DNA of 64,000 nucleotides from Apostichopus californicus (Eukaryota; Echinodermata; Holothuroidea; Aspidochirotida; Stichopodidae), in the NCBI GenBank assembly GCA_020650975.1, contig JAIPMN010042072.1:26551-90550 (forward strand), written 5' to 3'. The translations under genes and the position numbers were made by a program. The notes below the pieces were generated by a model. The model was not told the DNA's origin. It saw nothing but the letters and a program-made list of their open reading frames with translations, and ran no database searches. Below are positions 10,580 to 23,400 of the stretch, piece after piece (positions within the stretch are counted from its first letter, which is position 1; each line of letters begins with the position of its first letter).

Positions 10580-12515
10580 TCAATTTTGTCAATTTTCCAC
10601 GTCATATCTTCTATTGTTCCATATTGGTCACGACTATTAACCAATTTAAGTACCAACAGTTCCCAAGAAATTATACCAAAAATCAACACCAAAATTCCAA
10701 CAACAAACTATTCTACACAGTTAACTTCCAGTGTAAATTGTCTGAGCCCGTAACTCACGTTAGAGTTAGCTAGAGAATACGCATGAGACAGCTGAGTATA
10801 TTACAGCCTGTTGCTGCACACAACTTGTTATTTCTATAAGTAGATATTTCTATAAGAGTATAACAGAGACTGAAAGATATATATATATAGTATTAAATAG
10901 AATGTGAGAATACACTTATCAAAATATTTCTATAAATATACTCTTATATGAAGACTTTAGATATGAGGATAATATACATGAGGATGTAAACTCTGGAAAG
11001 CTCTCTGTTCACCTTAAGAATGAGGTACGTCAAGTTGATGAATACTTTTTTGGTGGGGGGGGGGGGGTGAGCTAATACTTAATATCAGTGGAACTGCTTT
11101 TTGCAACAGTCTTTATACAACATAACAAACCTTAAAGACTTCAATATTGAATGCAACTTTCCTTCTTTTGGGAATAACCTTTTTATTGTCATATACATGG
11201 GAAAGCACCTTAGATAAATATGCGTGTAACACACACACACAGGAAAGACTGTTAGTGAATGGCAATAACTTGTATGTGGCATACATACATCGAAGGCTTT
11301 GAGAGTAAATGGAAACGTAAATTTCAAAGTGAATAAAAGCTTCCTTATTTTTTAGCAAGAAAAGATTTTCTTGTTCCAGTAGTATTATTACTAGGCCATG
11401 ACCTTGAATTATACAAAGTACAAAGGCGGTCTACTACTTTTGTATCTTATGCAGTCCAAATCTTCTCAACCCCAGGCCCCTAAAAAATATTTCCCAAAGA
11501 CAAGAAGGCGTAGGCTAAGAACTAAAGGCTATAAGCCTAAGGCCATCATTAATATTGGAGGCTAAGCCTACTCTAGTATAGTAAAGGCTTCACAATTGAA
11601 ATACCTTCGTAATTGACGCACCTTCAAATATTACTAGCAACGATACAGCAGGCAAAGTTCATTTGTTGCAGTCAAGCAGAACTACATATTTCATGAGCTT
11701 GAATCCATTTCAGCTATTTGCTGACCAAATTTTGTTTGTTTCTAAGCTTTAAAAACCCTGCCCCCCCCCTCCTAAAAATAACCAATATTACCTAAATATG
11801 ATACCACTACTCTCTGGGACGTGACCTGTCTGAGCTTAGAGGCTCAGAGCATAGCAAACAGCATCCAAAGTCAATGGATGTATACTAATGCTTACACTAC
11901 AGTTAATTCATCGACGAATGTGTCAATTTTGGGGTATGAAAGAATTTGACACGGCAGACATTTTGTGGTAAAATTCTGCTCAATTGTACGATGCATAAGC
12001 GCAGAACCTTAAAAATGTTGAGATCATTACATTTCTGAAGAACTACACTTATGAAAACACATACAGTTGAGTGAATTGGATTTTTCCTTTGTTTAACTAT
12101 TAAGTAGCCCTAAGTAGTACCGTGACATGTCAACTCCCTAATTTTTCCATATTAACGCAAAAAATAAAGGGAATCTATGCCGAATAGTAAGTTCACGAAA
12201 AATGTAATCTAATGTATCCTCTATCGATCTCGTAAGCCCGAATTACAATGCGATGTCTGCGAATTTTGCCGATTAGATCCATACATGGAAGTAGTAAACC
12301 GAAGTCCGTAGAACCGGGTTTGCGCGTAACTTGTACTTCCGGGTCAAGTAGCTGTGCTCGAAAATTTGCTAATAACGGTCGAATATTGAGGTCGGACTTC
12401 CAACTGGTAATGGGTTTTTTGTTTTTTGTTCATGTTTCCATTAGTAAGAAAGTTAACGCTCATGGTAGGCAAGTACTTACAGTATGTGGTAAAGGGGCAC
12501 ATCGTGCGACCTGTA
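10580..12515. other. Non-coding stretch with homopolymer
   Basis: No gene is seen. It contains a short TATA microsatellite near 10880, a G run near 11056-11067 and a C run near 11761. Confidence 0.4.
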
Positions 12516-12708
12516 ACTCTCAATGGACCCAAGTTTTTCATCACATGTACTTCCATTCATGCTCTTTAACACGTAAGCCACACAAATCTAGAATATGATT
12601 GATAACAGGTCAAAAAATAAGTTCTTCTGCTGCTTTTTGGCACTTTTCCTAAGCTAGGAGAACAATTGGGCGGGTGGATATATAGACTCTAATATGAGTA
12701 TGTCACCT
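12516..12708 (+). repeat. Dispersed repeat A, copy 2
   Basis: Second copy of the repeat at 9236-9430, same orientation. It is followed at once by dispersed repeat B, so A and B may be parts of one longer element. A 40-bp motif (GGTAGGC..GTACTTAC..TATGTGGTAAAGGGGC) occurs twice, near 12463-12500 and 12714-12750. Confidence 0.75.
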
Positions 12709-12807
12709 TCATGGTAGGCGTGTACTTACATTATGTGGTAAAGGGGCTCATCGTGCGACCTGTTACTCTCATAACAAAAGTTCTATTCAACATTTGGAGT
12801 CTATTCA

Positions 12808-13050
12808 ATCACGGATTCTGTATGACGCCAGAACCTGCGTCATCAGTTTATTCTTCTACTCAACAAATGCGACACCTCTATTCATTACAATGGACAAAGA
12901 GAACGCTCCTCTGGAACTACCGCATATCACCTTTTTGAATAGAACTGCTGAACGTGGTAAGCTCTTTTTAAGCTTTTTGTTGAAAATAACTATGACTTTT
13001 TGTTCTTTCTAGTTTACCTCTTTGTATACACGTACACGCTATGCTTTTGG
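12808..13050 (+). repeat. Dispersed repeat B, copy 1
   Basis: Matches 20722-21050 in the same orientation. Shared landmarks are CTGTATGA, GCCAGAACCTGCGTCATCAG, TGGACAAAGAGAACGCTCCT and TAGTTTACCTCTTTGTATAC. The short open frames it carries are not conserved between the copies, so it is not coding. Confidence 0.75.
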
Positions 13051-13478
13051 AGTTGAGAATAGCTCCAAGTTTAAATAATGCAGTTCGAAAACGGCAAAAT
13101 TTGCCCTCTACATTTTGGCAACTCTGGGAGTATAGCATACTATATATCTCAGGAAATTGTCTATGCTATGGTACGTACAGCTAGGTGGATGGGGATAATA
13201 TCCAGCATGGGGATAATATTTTTATCTCTAGAATCTATAATTATTTTGTTACTATCGTGCTCCAAATGCCATGTATGCTAACTTGGGCGCTTTAACATTA
13301 ACATACCTATATACATGTTTCATTATTTTTTTTCTAGAAGAGATATATTAATACCCTGTTTGTACTAAAAATGTTCAGGAGGGTATTTGCCTTTAATATT
13401 TGTAAATGAAAAATCCTCAAAACTTAGGATTTAAAAAAAAAACTTGTTGACTGTTGTGCTGTTCTATATTAGTATTTG
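13051..13478. other. Non-coding stretch
   Basis: Nothing recognised. Confidence 0.4.
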
Positions 13479-13680
13479 AGCCTGGGTATTGTAGTTCAAA
13501 GTCATTCAAATCAACATTGTGCATATTTCAATGTCATATAAACAAATAGTATTTGCAATGTAGTGTCTGCTTCTGCTGTGATTCACTTTTAAAATTAAAA
13601 GACATCTAATACTATAAAATGAATGTTTACCAGTACATTCTTGTACATACATAGAAACATACACACATACATGCATGTAC
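13479..13680 (+). repeat. Dispersed repeat C, copy 1
   Basis: Matches 55596-55770 in the same orientation. Shared landmarks are TTTGAGCCTGGGTATTGTA, TTCAATGTCATATAAA, TATTTGCAATGTA and GTCTGCTTCTG. It ends in a CATACATA-rich tail, as SINE or LINE 3' ends often do. Confidence 0.75.
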
Positions 13681-13685
13681 AAAGG

Positions 13686-13950
13686 AGTGTTAGCTCAGTG
13701 GTTAATTCCGGTGTAGCAGTACAAACCCTCGCAAATATCCAATATTCAGTCAATACTGTCCTAGTCCCACTAGGACAATTTATACTGGATTTACCAGTAC
13801 ACTTGGTATCCCCGGACCAATAGTATGAGGCCAAATGGTACAGACTGTCTCCCGGACAGTATATGCTATGGTTAAACGAAGGGGGGGGGACATTATTTGA
13901 CGGTCATATATTTCGTTGTATATTCTGTCCCCCTTAACACAATGTCCGCC
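13686..13950 (+). repeat. Possible tRNA-derived SINE relic
   Basis: TTAGCTCAGTGGTTAA at 13690-13705 is a perfect RNA polymerase III box A of the tRNA type. The expected box B about 35-45 bp on is not found, so this is not a tRNA gene. The segment that follows has GTCTCCCGGACAGTA near 13845, resembling the GGACA/GTCCGG motifs at 19890-20060. A degenerate SINE is the simplest reading. Confidence 0.35.
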
Positions 13951-15942
13951 GTAGCAGGAATGTTAGAGTAGCAAAAATTTAATTAGTAATGGACTCTGGC
14001 AGTATCCGTATTATTAGCAAATTGTCACGTTTCGGCTTCCGTATATTTAGCAGTAAGTCGATCGATCGTGCCGTGCGACAACTAAAAATGGGAAAGCTAG
14101 CAGAAAACGTGAGACAAATTGCTGATATTCTAAGAGATAAGAGCTATCTGAGTGGTTCTAAAAGAACAAACAGAGAAGGATCTTACGGAGACAAAGTCAG
14201 TCTTTCAGACTGGCTGAAAATGGAAAGTTTTGCTATCTAGGGCTTCTCAACTCGCCCAAATCGAGGCAGCTCATACTGGCTAGTGGCATCAAAGGTAATG
14301 TCTGTAACTTACAGTATAGGATACACACTATGCCTTTTGTTGTTAAATGGCGAACGGCCATTCCACAGTTAAAATATAACCAGGCCTCTAGGCCTGATTG
14401 GTGCACAAATCATGATATTCTTTTACCACGTTTGGTTAGTTGTAAAAACTCATTAGCAAAAGTCAAGCAATTGCTTATGCAACATTATAATCAGTTGTAT
14501 GCTTGAGCAAAGTTTTTAGTGCATGAACAGAGTTATTAGGGCCTAGTTCTTTTCGTTTTGTTTACCCAATTTTCATTACACATTTTGTGGAAAATATTAT
14601 AAATTTCCACCTTTTATCGCTCTGCATATCATAGAAGTTAACAAGCATAACCAAATCATATCAATAAAGCTTATAGAGAAAGTCTGGTATATATGCATGG
14701 GACACTATAAAATGCAATTAATGGACTATAGCATATAGCCTAGCCTACTTCTAGAGGAAAGTGGCACTAATACTGTACGTAACAAATTAACGTTTATTAA
14801 TTTTGTTGGTAAGATATTGAAGGCCTGATAGTACTTTTTAGGTGTGCCGTATTCTCTACATGCCAACCTTCACTGCAGAAGAAAACTTCATAAATATCTA
14901 GACCCCAATAGTGGCCATGCAATATGTAACAATAATGGGAATATTCTATTTCAAACACTGATATAGAGTTGTAATTCAATTTTAGTGGCACTTCAGCTAG
15001 AACTACCAATTCTGCAACCCACATATTTGTGGGGGGGGGGGTTTAGGGGGAGTGGGGGGGGGGCAAAAAAACATGATATCTCCTTGATCATGAATTTCTT
15101 ATCTCTTTGAAGGTGCTCATCTTGGCATACATAAACCAGACAACAAATTATGTCTATTTTCTATTGGAAAACTCAACGTTGATGTAGCAAGGTATGTTCA
15201 ACAGGATGTCAAAGCGTCATTGTCCTGTAGACCTACGAACAAGTCTCCATAGCATTCCTGTAACTGGATTATGTAAACAGGTAAATTCTCAAGCTGTTCT
15301 ATTGTACAGGTTGCCCGCAGTATGCAGTGAAGGTTTAGTTTAGTTAATGTCACTCTTTCTGGACCAATTAAACATTTACAAATTTAAAGGTAGCCCTAAA
15401 TTTTGGCCACTTTAATTGCTAGAAGTTTTCAAAAAGTACTTTCCTGGGGGGTAATAACCCTTTAAATTGTGCTCAGACATTCTAAATGATGACACGAGAT
15501 GATTGAATGTCCCAGTGAGGTAAATTTCCTCCAGGGTAGTAATAAACATACTTAAAGAAGTTTGACCATAGTGAAAATCTGGCATATTTTGGGCCAATAC
15601 AGCATACCTTTAAGCCACACTTTGGCATAACTGCAGAGTAACCATCAATAAAGGCAGATAATTGTAACTTGCAAAAAGTGGACGTATCAATTTTCTGGTT
15701 TCGTGGTTTAAGCGATTGTAAATATATGGTACAGTATGGTGTAAATAACATTTTCATGTTTGCAAGGTAAAAATAATTGGCTTAAATCCACCAACACCCC
15801 TGTTTCGATCAGATATCCCACTATTTTTTTTCTAGATCTGTGTACAGAATGAAGCAATGGAATAGAACAACAGTCAAGGCAAAGCCTGCAACTTGTAACT
15901 GTTTTAAAATTAGAACCTAAATGTTGTCTTCTTTCTTAACAG
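13951..15942. other. Non-coding stretch
   Basis: No gene can be supported. A small open frame at 13989-14240 has no recognisable domain. G runs occur near 15031-15040 and 15053-15061. Confidence 0.4.
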
Positions 15943-17468
15943 GTTGGTGTTGATCTTATTGGTCCTCTGCCAGTGACAGCTGCCAAGCGACTGTACATAA
16001 TAACACTGTGTGACTTCTAGTCAAAGTGGCCTGAGACTAAGGCAGTGCCTGGCAAGACTGCAGCATCATCTTCTAATTTCATTACTGATGTGATGATTAG
16101 GTAAACATGTCTAAAACATTGAATAATTTTCTGTAGAATGAATGGCATCATATATGTTATTTGTACCATGCAAATAACTGATAGTGCATGGCAGAATGGT
16201 CAACACTGGTGTGTTTGAGTATAACTATTTCCACATAGGTATACAGCATACATAAAGGTTATGAAGGTAGGTGAGAACCGAAAAAGTGTACTGTTAATTT
16301 TTGCAGTTGTAGTCACCATTAACAAGTTTATATGTAAGTAGTTTCTGTTCCTATATTTACTTGCAAAGATTCCACCTCTGGTTCTTAAGTGGCATATTGC
16401 CAGACAATTGTCTTCATTTGGTCTACATCCTCAAAAGAGATTTTGCCTGGACATGTTTTACTGCAGCAGACACAGTTTATTTGTTCAAACAAAGGATGAG
16501 TAAATAATTAAGACCACATTCCACAGCTAGACATCACCTATTGTGGGTTGTTTTCCAAAAGAGTGTTGGACAGTTTGATATTGTAACCACAGGGAACTTT
16601 TCTGTTTAGAAAGTGTGAACTTATTACTTCTTGGCTGTTTTGACAGGAACTTCGACAAGATATAGAGAGATAATGTATCAACTGAGTTTTGCTACCATTT
16701 CTCTGTTAGGTCCCTTGTGGAAAATTGCTAATGTGTTTGTGTGTGTACTGGTGGGGGATATTTTCATGAAACCTGGGGGAGGGACCCCTTTTCTTTGGCA
16801 AAATAAGGCAATTTTTAGGCCTCTTGATGCAAAATGATGTGTAATAGTACATTTTACTATAATAATGGTTAGCTAGCATTATTTGTTTTTGCATTTGGCA
16901 TTTGGGTCATTCAGAGGGTGTTTTGAACCCCCATGGATCCTGATTCAGGACAATTAATATTTGATTGGCATTAAACAGTCAGACCATGCACATACATCAA
17001 TTGAGCACCAAAATGCATCAAACTTCTGTTGTATCCTAGCTTACTCTAATTTGATAAATGTCTGATATTTAATTGAATTAATATGTCACAAATGTTGTAT
17101 TGGCTCATGTGTTTAAAACTTTTCAGGTTTGGTAGTGAACTGCATGATATAGCGCCAAATTATGACATTTAAAAACTTTGAGCAAGTAATCCCATAAACA
17201 TGTAGGTGTCACAATAAAAGATCATTCAATGAACTCAATGCCTAAGCATAGTTCAGTTGCTAACAGTCTACAGTCTAACAGTCAACCCTCAACCAATATG
17301 GTGAATGTTAATTATCTTAATAGTGGAGCTTAAAAATAAACCTTTCAAGATGATAATTTATTTCATACATGACTTACAGTGTGGCATTCACTACTCATGA
17401 TATTGCTTTCAACTTTTATTTTTCACAGATTTGGTTGTACTGATATTTCATCTCTGACCACCAATGGA
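15943..17468 (+). pseudogene. Broken two-exon integrase relic (retroviral-type core)
   Basis: Exon-like piece 15943-16100 lies between an acceptor (TTTCTTAACAG) and a donor (AG/GTAAAC). It reads VGVDLIGPLPV, then YIITLCDF, stop, SKWPETKAVPGKTA and FITDVMI, which is the start of an rve integrase core with the first catalytic aspartate in VDLIG. A second piece, 17429-17468, follows an acceptor (TTTTTCACAG) and ends at GTGAGT. It joins in frame to read RFGCTDISSLTTNG, equivalent to the RFGCPxxxxSDxGxEF block, with the second catalytic aspartate lost (TTNG). An in-frame TAG replaces an expected aromatic residue. Spliced integrase genes are known from Ginger-type DNA transposons and domesticated GIN genes. 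This copy is non-functional, and its family is uncertain. Confidence 0.6.
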
Positions 17469-19860
17469 GTGAGTATGTATGAAGTTAACGGAAGACATGT
17501 CTAGACGATTTTCTTAGCAGTTAACTTGTTACCGACAATAATCTTGTCTTTCACTCTAACATATCATGAGAGAAAATTTCGTCGGCTGCTACACGTTTAA
17601 GCAAAGACAGGCCATTTACTTTACACTGCCAGCCGTAAGCTGGAAATCCATATATTTGCAGTTCAAGTTGACTTCATGTGACGCTCGAAATTCTTTATTA
17701 CCTCATTACTTCATTAAATAACAAATATGAAGACGTGTTTCTTGGTTCTGGAAATTGTGTTCAAGATAAGTTCTCATAGTAAAACATATAACCGATCATA
17801 GTCTGCTTCCTGTAGTAACTTTTTCTGTTATTGAGTTCTGTGTAAGTCTTAACGAAAAACCCGTTGGGTACATGAGAATCAGCCAATCAAGATTAAACTT
17901 TTGGCGGTATCGAGTTGCACATTAAAGCATTATATAGGTATCCCTACTGTTTGTGGAAAGCAGTTCATGGGGGGAATTCTATAGTGAAACTTCTGCATGG
18001 TTTTATTGAGGTCTTTACCAAACTCCAAAGAGGAATATGTTCTTCATGTGGATTATGAGAGTTTCAAGTACATATTGTTTGAAGAAGAGCGACAGTAGTA
18101 TATCATTCTAATTAAGTAATACCTCCCTGCTTGAATGATGCTCTAAAAAGCATCGATTATATTTAGTTGCCTTAGAGCTACAAAGGGAGAGTCATCATTC
18201 CAGTTAATTTTCCTCATGAATTATCCCATGCAGGGGGTAGAAAGTGGGGGTGGGGCAAAACATCAGAGGGGCACTTTCTCATGCCACAACCACCACTCGT
18301 TATGCTATAAACCGATACACACCGGCCCTGTCACTTAAATATATATGATGTGTTAGTATGCTATCAATACTATTTATTGAGATTGTATATTGTTAACCGT
18401 GCTACAAAAAGATATGGGATGCCATTTTAAAAATCGCATGTACAGACAGTGACCCCCCCCCCCCGGCTCCTGCCTCCCTGATCCATGTATAATCATTTTT
18501 TCACTCTTTGCCCGGTCTGATATAGATTCAGAATATCATGTTTGTGACTATCATCCAATTTCATGTTTTGATTTTTACTTCATTAACTTTCTTTGAACAA
18601 ACTTATCTCTACAAGAATGACATATTTAAAGTGTGAGAAACATGATGAGACAAAAATCTTGCATATTGCAACCTGCTCTGTCCTATTTGCCTTATTCTTT
18701 TCCTTGTTTGGCTTTGTTTTGTTTCCTGTATGTTTGCAGCTCTTTTGAAGAGGATATCGTTCTAATATATCATTTCTAATTTGAACCACTTTTGTCCAAT
18801 AAGAAAAATTCATAATTAGAAACAACGAACCTTTATCACTGGAATTGCCTGGAATGCCATTTGTCTATACAAATGAACATTTGCTTCACGCATGGCCATC
18901 ACAACAGGGTTTAGGGGGCAGGGGGTGGTGGGAATGGCCCTCCACCTTTTTGAGAGGGAAAAAACCTTGACTCGACGATTGAGTGACAAAAATAAGGAAG
19001 TGTAAAAAAGTAAACAATAAAGTAGTTATGAAAGTCAATACATAGGTGTCAGGCCCGTACGGAGAGGGTTGGGGCAGTGATGACATTTGCAAGGTCAAAG
19101 AAGTATCTTTCAGCTACTTCCAGCTACTTCCAGCTACTACAGGGTTGTTATTAGTAAACAAAAATATTTTGGAACTCATCACAGATAGGTCACGGACTTA
19201 AAAGGAGAACCCTCGCCAGGACAGAAATCGATAACTTACCATCCCAACTCCTCCCCCCCCCCCCCCATCCTTGCACTCAAAATTATGTGTATGTGCCTGA
19301 GTGTTGTATACAGCATTGCCGATTTCGTTTAGGATGTAACCGTTCCCGTCCTATAATGAGCTTTACGCACGGATGAAATTTCATATTGGCTAGGCAACTC
19401 TCGTAGACCTATGAAGTACAGTTACCATAATTGCCAAATCTTACCCACTGTGTGTTGGGGAAATACGGCTACAATGAAGTTTGAACTCCTTTAAAATCGT
19501 AATCTTTTACCTCTGCAATTATCATTTTTTGTTGTAGCTGTTGCCTGCCCTATCCCGTACCCGCCCTCCGTTGGGGGAGGAAGTTAGGTTTATGCGATCT
19601 CTCCATCAGTAAAGATGACTATGAACGCAATGTAGTGGCCGAATACAAAATGCAACATATACGGAGGATAAAATAGCAGCAATCACAACAAAAGATTAAT
19701 ATCTTTTACAGATGGAAGACTTGTTACTTTTTCTTCTTTTTCCTCCTTCTATATTTTGTTTTGCAGCAACGCACAACGTCTTATTTATTTCCTGTAACAT
19801 CTAACTATGTATGCATCTGCTCTAATTATTGATATAATGAATTTAATTGACTTTCGAATG
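17469..19860. other. Non-coding stretch with C/G runs
   Basis: No gene is seen. There are C runs near 18453-18464 and 19253-19265. A triplicated CAGCTACT(T/A)C motif lies near 19112-19140. Confidence 0.4.
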
Positions 19861-19879
19861 TCGAAATGCCTAAATTGTA

Positions 19880-20276
19880 TGCGGGACAAAATATGCTATG
19901 AAGTATTTGCGGACATTCTGTACCAGGACATTTCGTCCGGCGGGACTATATTTGCTGTGAGGTGGGGACACAATTTTCAGCAGATAATGTCCGGCCGGAC
20001 TAAATGTGCTGGTACAGAGTGTCTCCGCGGACACTTTGTACAGGTGGACACTCTGTACTGTCACACCTGTGCCTTTCAATCATAAGGTCCCCGGTTCGAG
20101 TCACTCCAAGATTAATGCATCTCGTCCAGTTACACAGTTGTTGACATATGACAATTCATAATCATGGACGTCGAATATGAATGTAAGAGACTGACTTCGG
20201 TCAGCTTGTGGCTTTGATAAGCCGATGAGGCTTCTTCGCGAGTTCAGGCAGGAGGATCTAAAATACATACATACAA
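19880..20276 (+). repeat. SINE-like sequence with tRNA box B
   Basis: GGTTCGAGTC at 20093-20102 is a good polymerase III box B, preceded by CATAAGGTCCCC. A paired box A is not found at the right distance. The upstream part (19890-20060) repeats GGACATTxTGTxC and GTCCGG motifs. The 3' end is a short ACATACATAC tail near 20262. This looks like a composite tRNA-derived SINE, possibly the same family as 13686-13950. It is not a tRNA gene. Confidence 0.4.
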
Positions 20277-20721
20277 TGTGTACTGTACATGATTGTGGAC
20301 GTGTGTATTTATTTAGTATTGAAAGAAAACACTGTACTGAACATGTACACATGTACAGTACACACTGTACATGTAATGCACTAGTTCACATTCATTTTCT
20401 ATTCTAATATACGTTGGGTAGAGGATGTGGGTGGGGGGGGGGGGGTACATGCATACAGACAATTTGTAGCAGAAGACTACCATACCAAATAATACCTTGA
20501 ATGGCCTTTCATAATACTTAGGGTTGTGTGCACACGATCTACATATTGCACACGAACTTCTTTAATTTGCACATGTCACTAAACTCTTAATACAAAGGAT
20601 ATTTTAGTTACACGATCAGTTACGTTCTATTCACAATTTGATAAATATATTTTAAATTCGTCAAGATTTCTGAGTGATTCATTATATAGCTCATATTGCT
20701 TTGATATTTAAGCTATTATAC
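20277..20721. other. Non-coding with ACATGTAC palindromes
   Basis: Alternating ACATGTAC and GTACAGTAC palindromes occur at 20341-20375 and a G run near 20432-20443. No gene. Confidence 0.4.
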
Positions 20722-21050
20722 CACGGAGTCTGTATGATGCCAGAACCTGCGTCATCAGTTTATTCTTTAATAGTCAACAAATGCGAGCAAATCAAAAATA
20801 CCTCTATTCATAACACAGAACAAATGGACAAAGAGAACGCTCCTCTGGAATTTACAAGTACCACCGTTTTTATAGAACTGCTGTGCGTGGTAGGTAGTTC
20901 CTCCTTTTAAGGTTTTGTTTAAAATAACCATGATTGTTCCTACTTTATGTTATATACATGTTACACGCTATGCAAACCATAAGATAACTGTCCATGCTTG
21001 TTCCTCCTTTCTAGTTTACCTCTTTGTATACATGTTACACGCTACGCACA
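20722..21050 (+). repeat. Dispersed repeat B, copy 2
   Basis: Second copy of the repeat at 12808-13050, with an internal duplication: the block CCTCTTTGTATACATGTTACACGCTA near 21018-21045 is echoed at 20945-20975. Confidence 0.75.
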
Positions 21051-22639
21051 CGATTTTAGGTTCTGCCGTTTTATAGCGAGACAGGGTTGCACTGAGTGTG
21101 TGGGATTAATCATAATAGTTAACGATGCGTCGAAAATTCAAATTAATTCGTCTAGAAATCATCATTTCTTTGTTTCGTTTTCAAAGCATTACTAAACAAT
21201 TTTAAGCCATAAATAAGAATTTCATCCAAGGTGTTGCGAAAAGCCAGAGAATGATTTCTTAACTATATTATGAAAATTTGCATACACTATTCTTGTCTCT
21301 TATTTTCACTGGCTCCTTCCCTATTTTCCTGGGGTTGAATTGACATCGGAACAGCGATTGTTGATCCCTCTGAACCTTTTCTTCTTCTTTTTTTCTTTTG
21401 TGGGGGAGGGGGAAGAGGGGTTTAGTAACTTCCTCTGTTTTGTGACTTGAAGCATTTTCGTTTAAGTTTTAAGTTGATAGCATACCACATAATCAATAAT
21501 ATGCTCCCATATTCATGAATTACTGGCTTCTCGATATAAGTTGTAGCATGAATCAAGGAGTTCACCTTAAGACGAGACAAACCTAAAAATTGTATTATTC
21601 GTTCAAGAATCTCATTAAAGGGATAACAAAGACTGAAAATTAAAAAGTGTATATCACATAATGGTCACAGCTTTATAGCTTGCTCGGTTTTTGAGTTATA
21701 AAATATCACATTTTATACCACATTTTTGAGCCTCCATTGTTCTAAACCAGCACAGTCAGATAGTCGCCAACCATAGCATCTTAGCAGACGCCAGTTTAAC
21801 AACTAAGGAAAGAGGATTAATGTTCGCTACTAAATATGAGCTGTTTCGAGTTTGAAATAGCAACAACGTTTCCTCTCCTTCATAGGTAGGGATTCCTTTT
21901 GAGATAAGAAGTAGTTCGACTTACTAATATTTGCAATTTTATTTGCAATTTCGCTCTTGGGCAATCGTAGCATATATTACAAAAGTGAAATTCTTCTTGA
22001 CAGGTGTTCTAAACCCAGGTGGACTTCTGCCCTGATTTTATTTAAGCCTACTAATCCGCTGTCTAGTCTTTAAGTCTTCATGAAATAAAATCAAGAACGA
22101 TAGTTATTCCAAGTATATTTACATTTAAGAAACTATAATATTTATTGTTTGAAAGTAAACTGTGTTGTGCACAACTAAATATAAGCAGCATCGTCGAGCG
22201 TGACAAAAATGCGGTGTAACTACATAACCATTCCGCATGAACAGAGTGTGTCACTGTTAACCTCAAATTTGGTTTATAGAACGTGGTCGAAACATAATTA
22301 TGTTTCTCCTGTTATAAGAGGTGTTGGAACTATCAATGTCAAGGTCGATGATCTTAAACCTTATTATAAATAATCATTATTGGTCTTAATTCTTTGATGA
22401 AACATTGTGTGTAATCAAGGTGGTTAGGTTTCGACATCGTTAATTTCATGTTCTGCTGTTAGACAGTCACCGTAGTAGCCTACGAGACTGCTGATAATAA
22501 CTAGAGACATGTTCTTATACCATAAATTATTAGGCATTTACTCGGACTTTGAATAATATCCCAACATTACTGTGCGCTATATCCGGGTAGTGCTGTTTTT
22601 TTGGCATCATGTGCTCCAATGCCACTAGTTTATTCAAGG
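21051..22639. other. Non-coding stretch
   Basis: No gene or element boundary recognised. Confidence 0.4.
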
Positions 22640-23400
22640 GTTAGGGGAGGGGAGGAGCATTCTGGGAGTTTAACTAGAAGCCTGAAAGGTTTGCCACTGG
22701 CGGCGGCGGAAATGATAGCTATGTACGTTGTGTGTGTGCGTTTTTGACGCCCGGCTTGTAAACACGATATTTTCAAAATGTCATATTTGGTGTGTAGAAG
22801 TACTACATTAAGTACAAGAAGCTTGTGGAGGTCAAAGGTCATTTAGGTTCACCAGTGGTCAAATTATGAAAACCTTGTAAACACGATATCTCAAAAAGGG
22901 AAGTTTGGGCAGACCCCATGTTTGGTGTGTATAAGTAACACGTTCAGTACAAAACGCCTATTGTTTTTGGTGGGGTTCAAAGGTCATTTGGGGTCATCGG
23001 AGGTCATATTTTGAAAACCTTGTTAACATGATATTGCAGGATATTGCAGGGAACCTTGGACAGATCTCCTATTTGGTTTGTAAATGTACCATATCAAATT
23101 TAAGGTGTCTATTATGGCCAAAGGTCATTTGAAGTCAACAAACGCCAAACATTTACTTCACTCCCATTTATATGTGTCTCTACGCACCTCCCTAAACATA
23201 ATATCGCAAGGGAAGCTTGGACATATCGCATATATAATTGTACCATATTGCATACAAGAGGCCTAGTGTGGGCGAATGTCAATGGTCGTTTGGAGATCAC
23301 CAGGGGTGAAATTGTGAAAACCATGTTTACAGAAAAGAAGGCCAATACGATGTTTTCATTCACAATAAATTAGATGTATCAATTAATTTGTAATGTTAAC
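22640..23400 (+). repeat. Diverged minisatellite with AGGTCA direct repeats
   Basis: Units of about 130-150 bp recur. Each contains TTGTAAACACGATAT(C/T), a phrase such as TTTGGTGTGTA..AGTAC, and (G)TCAAAGGTCATTTG. A perfect AGGTCAAAGGTCA lies at 22829-22841. The same unit recurs at 24265-24480, 46010-47165, 51220-51860 and 52660-53140. Units are too diverged to set exact borders by eye. Confidence 0.7.

Noticed and set aside
13690-13760. Possible tRNA gene (box A match)
   Set aside because: No box B, no acceptor stem and no anticodon arm. A SINE relic explains it better.
13989-14240. 83-codon open frame (MDSGSIRIISKLS...)
   Set aside because: It looks slightly protein-like but has no recognisable motif, no splice or start context and no second copy to compare, so no gene is claimed.
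20085-20115. Possible tRNA gene (box B match)
   Set aside because: No box A at tRNA distance and no cloverleaf could be drawn.
22640-23400. Short open frames inside the minisatellite as genes
   Set aside because: Frames differ between units and stops occur in every frame of most units.
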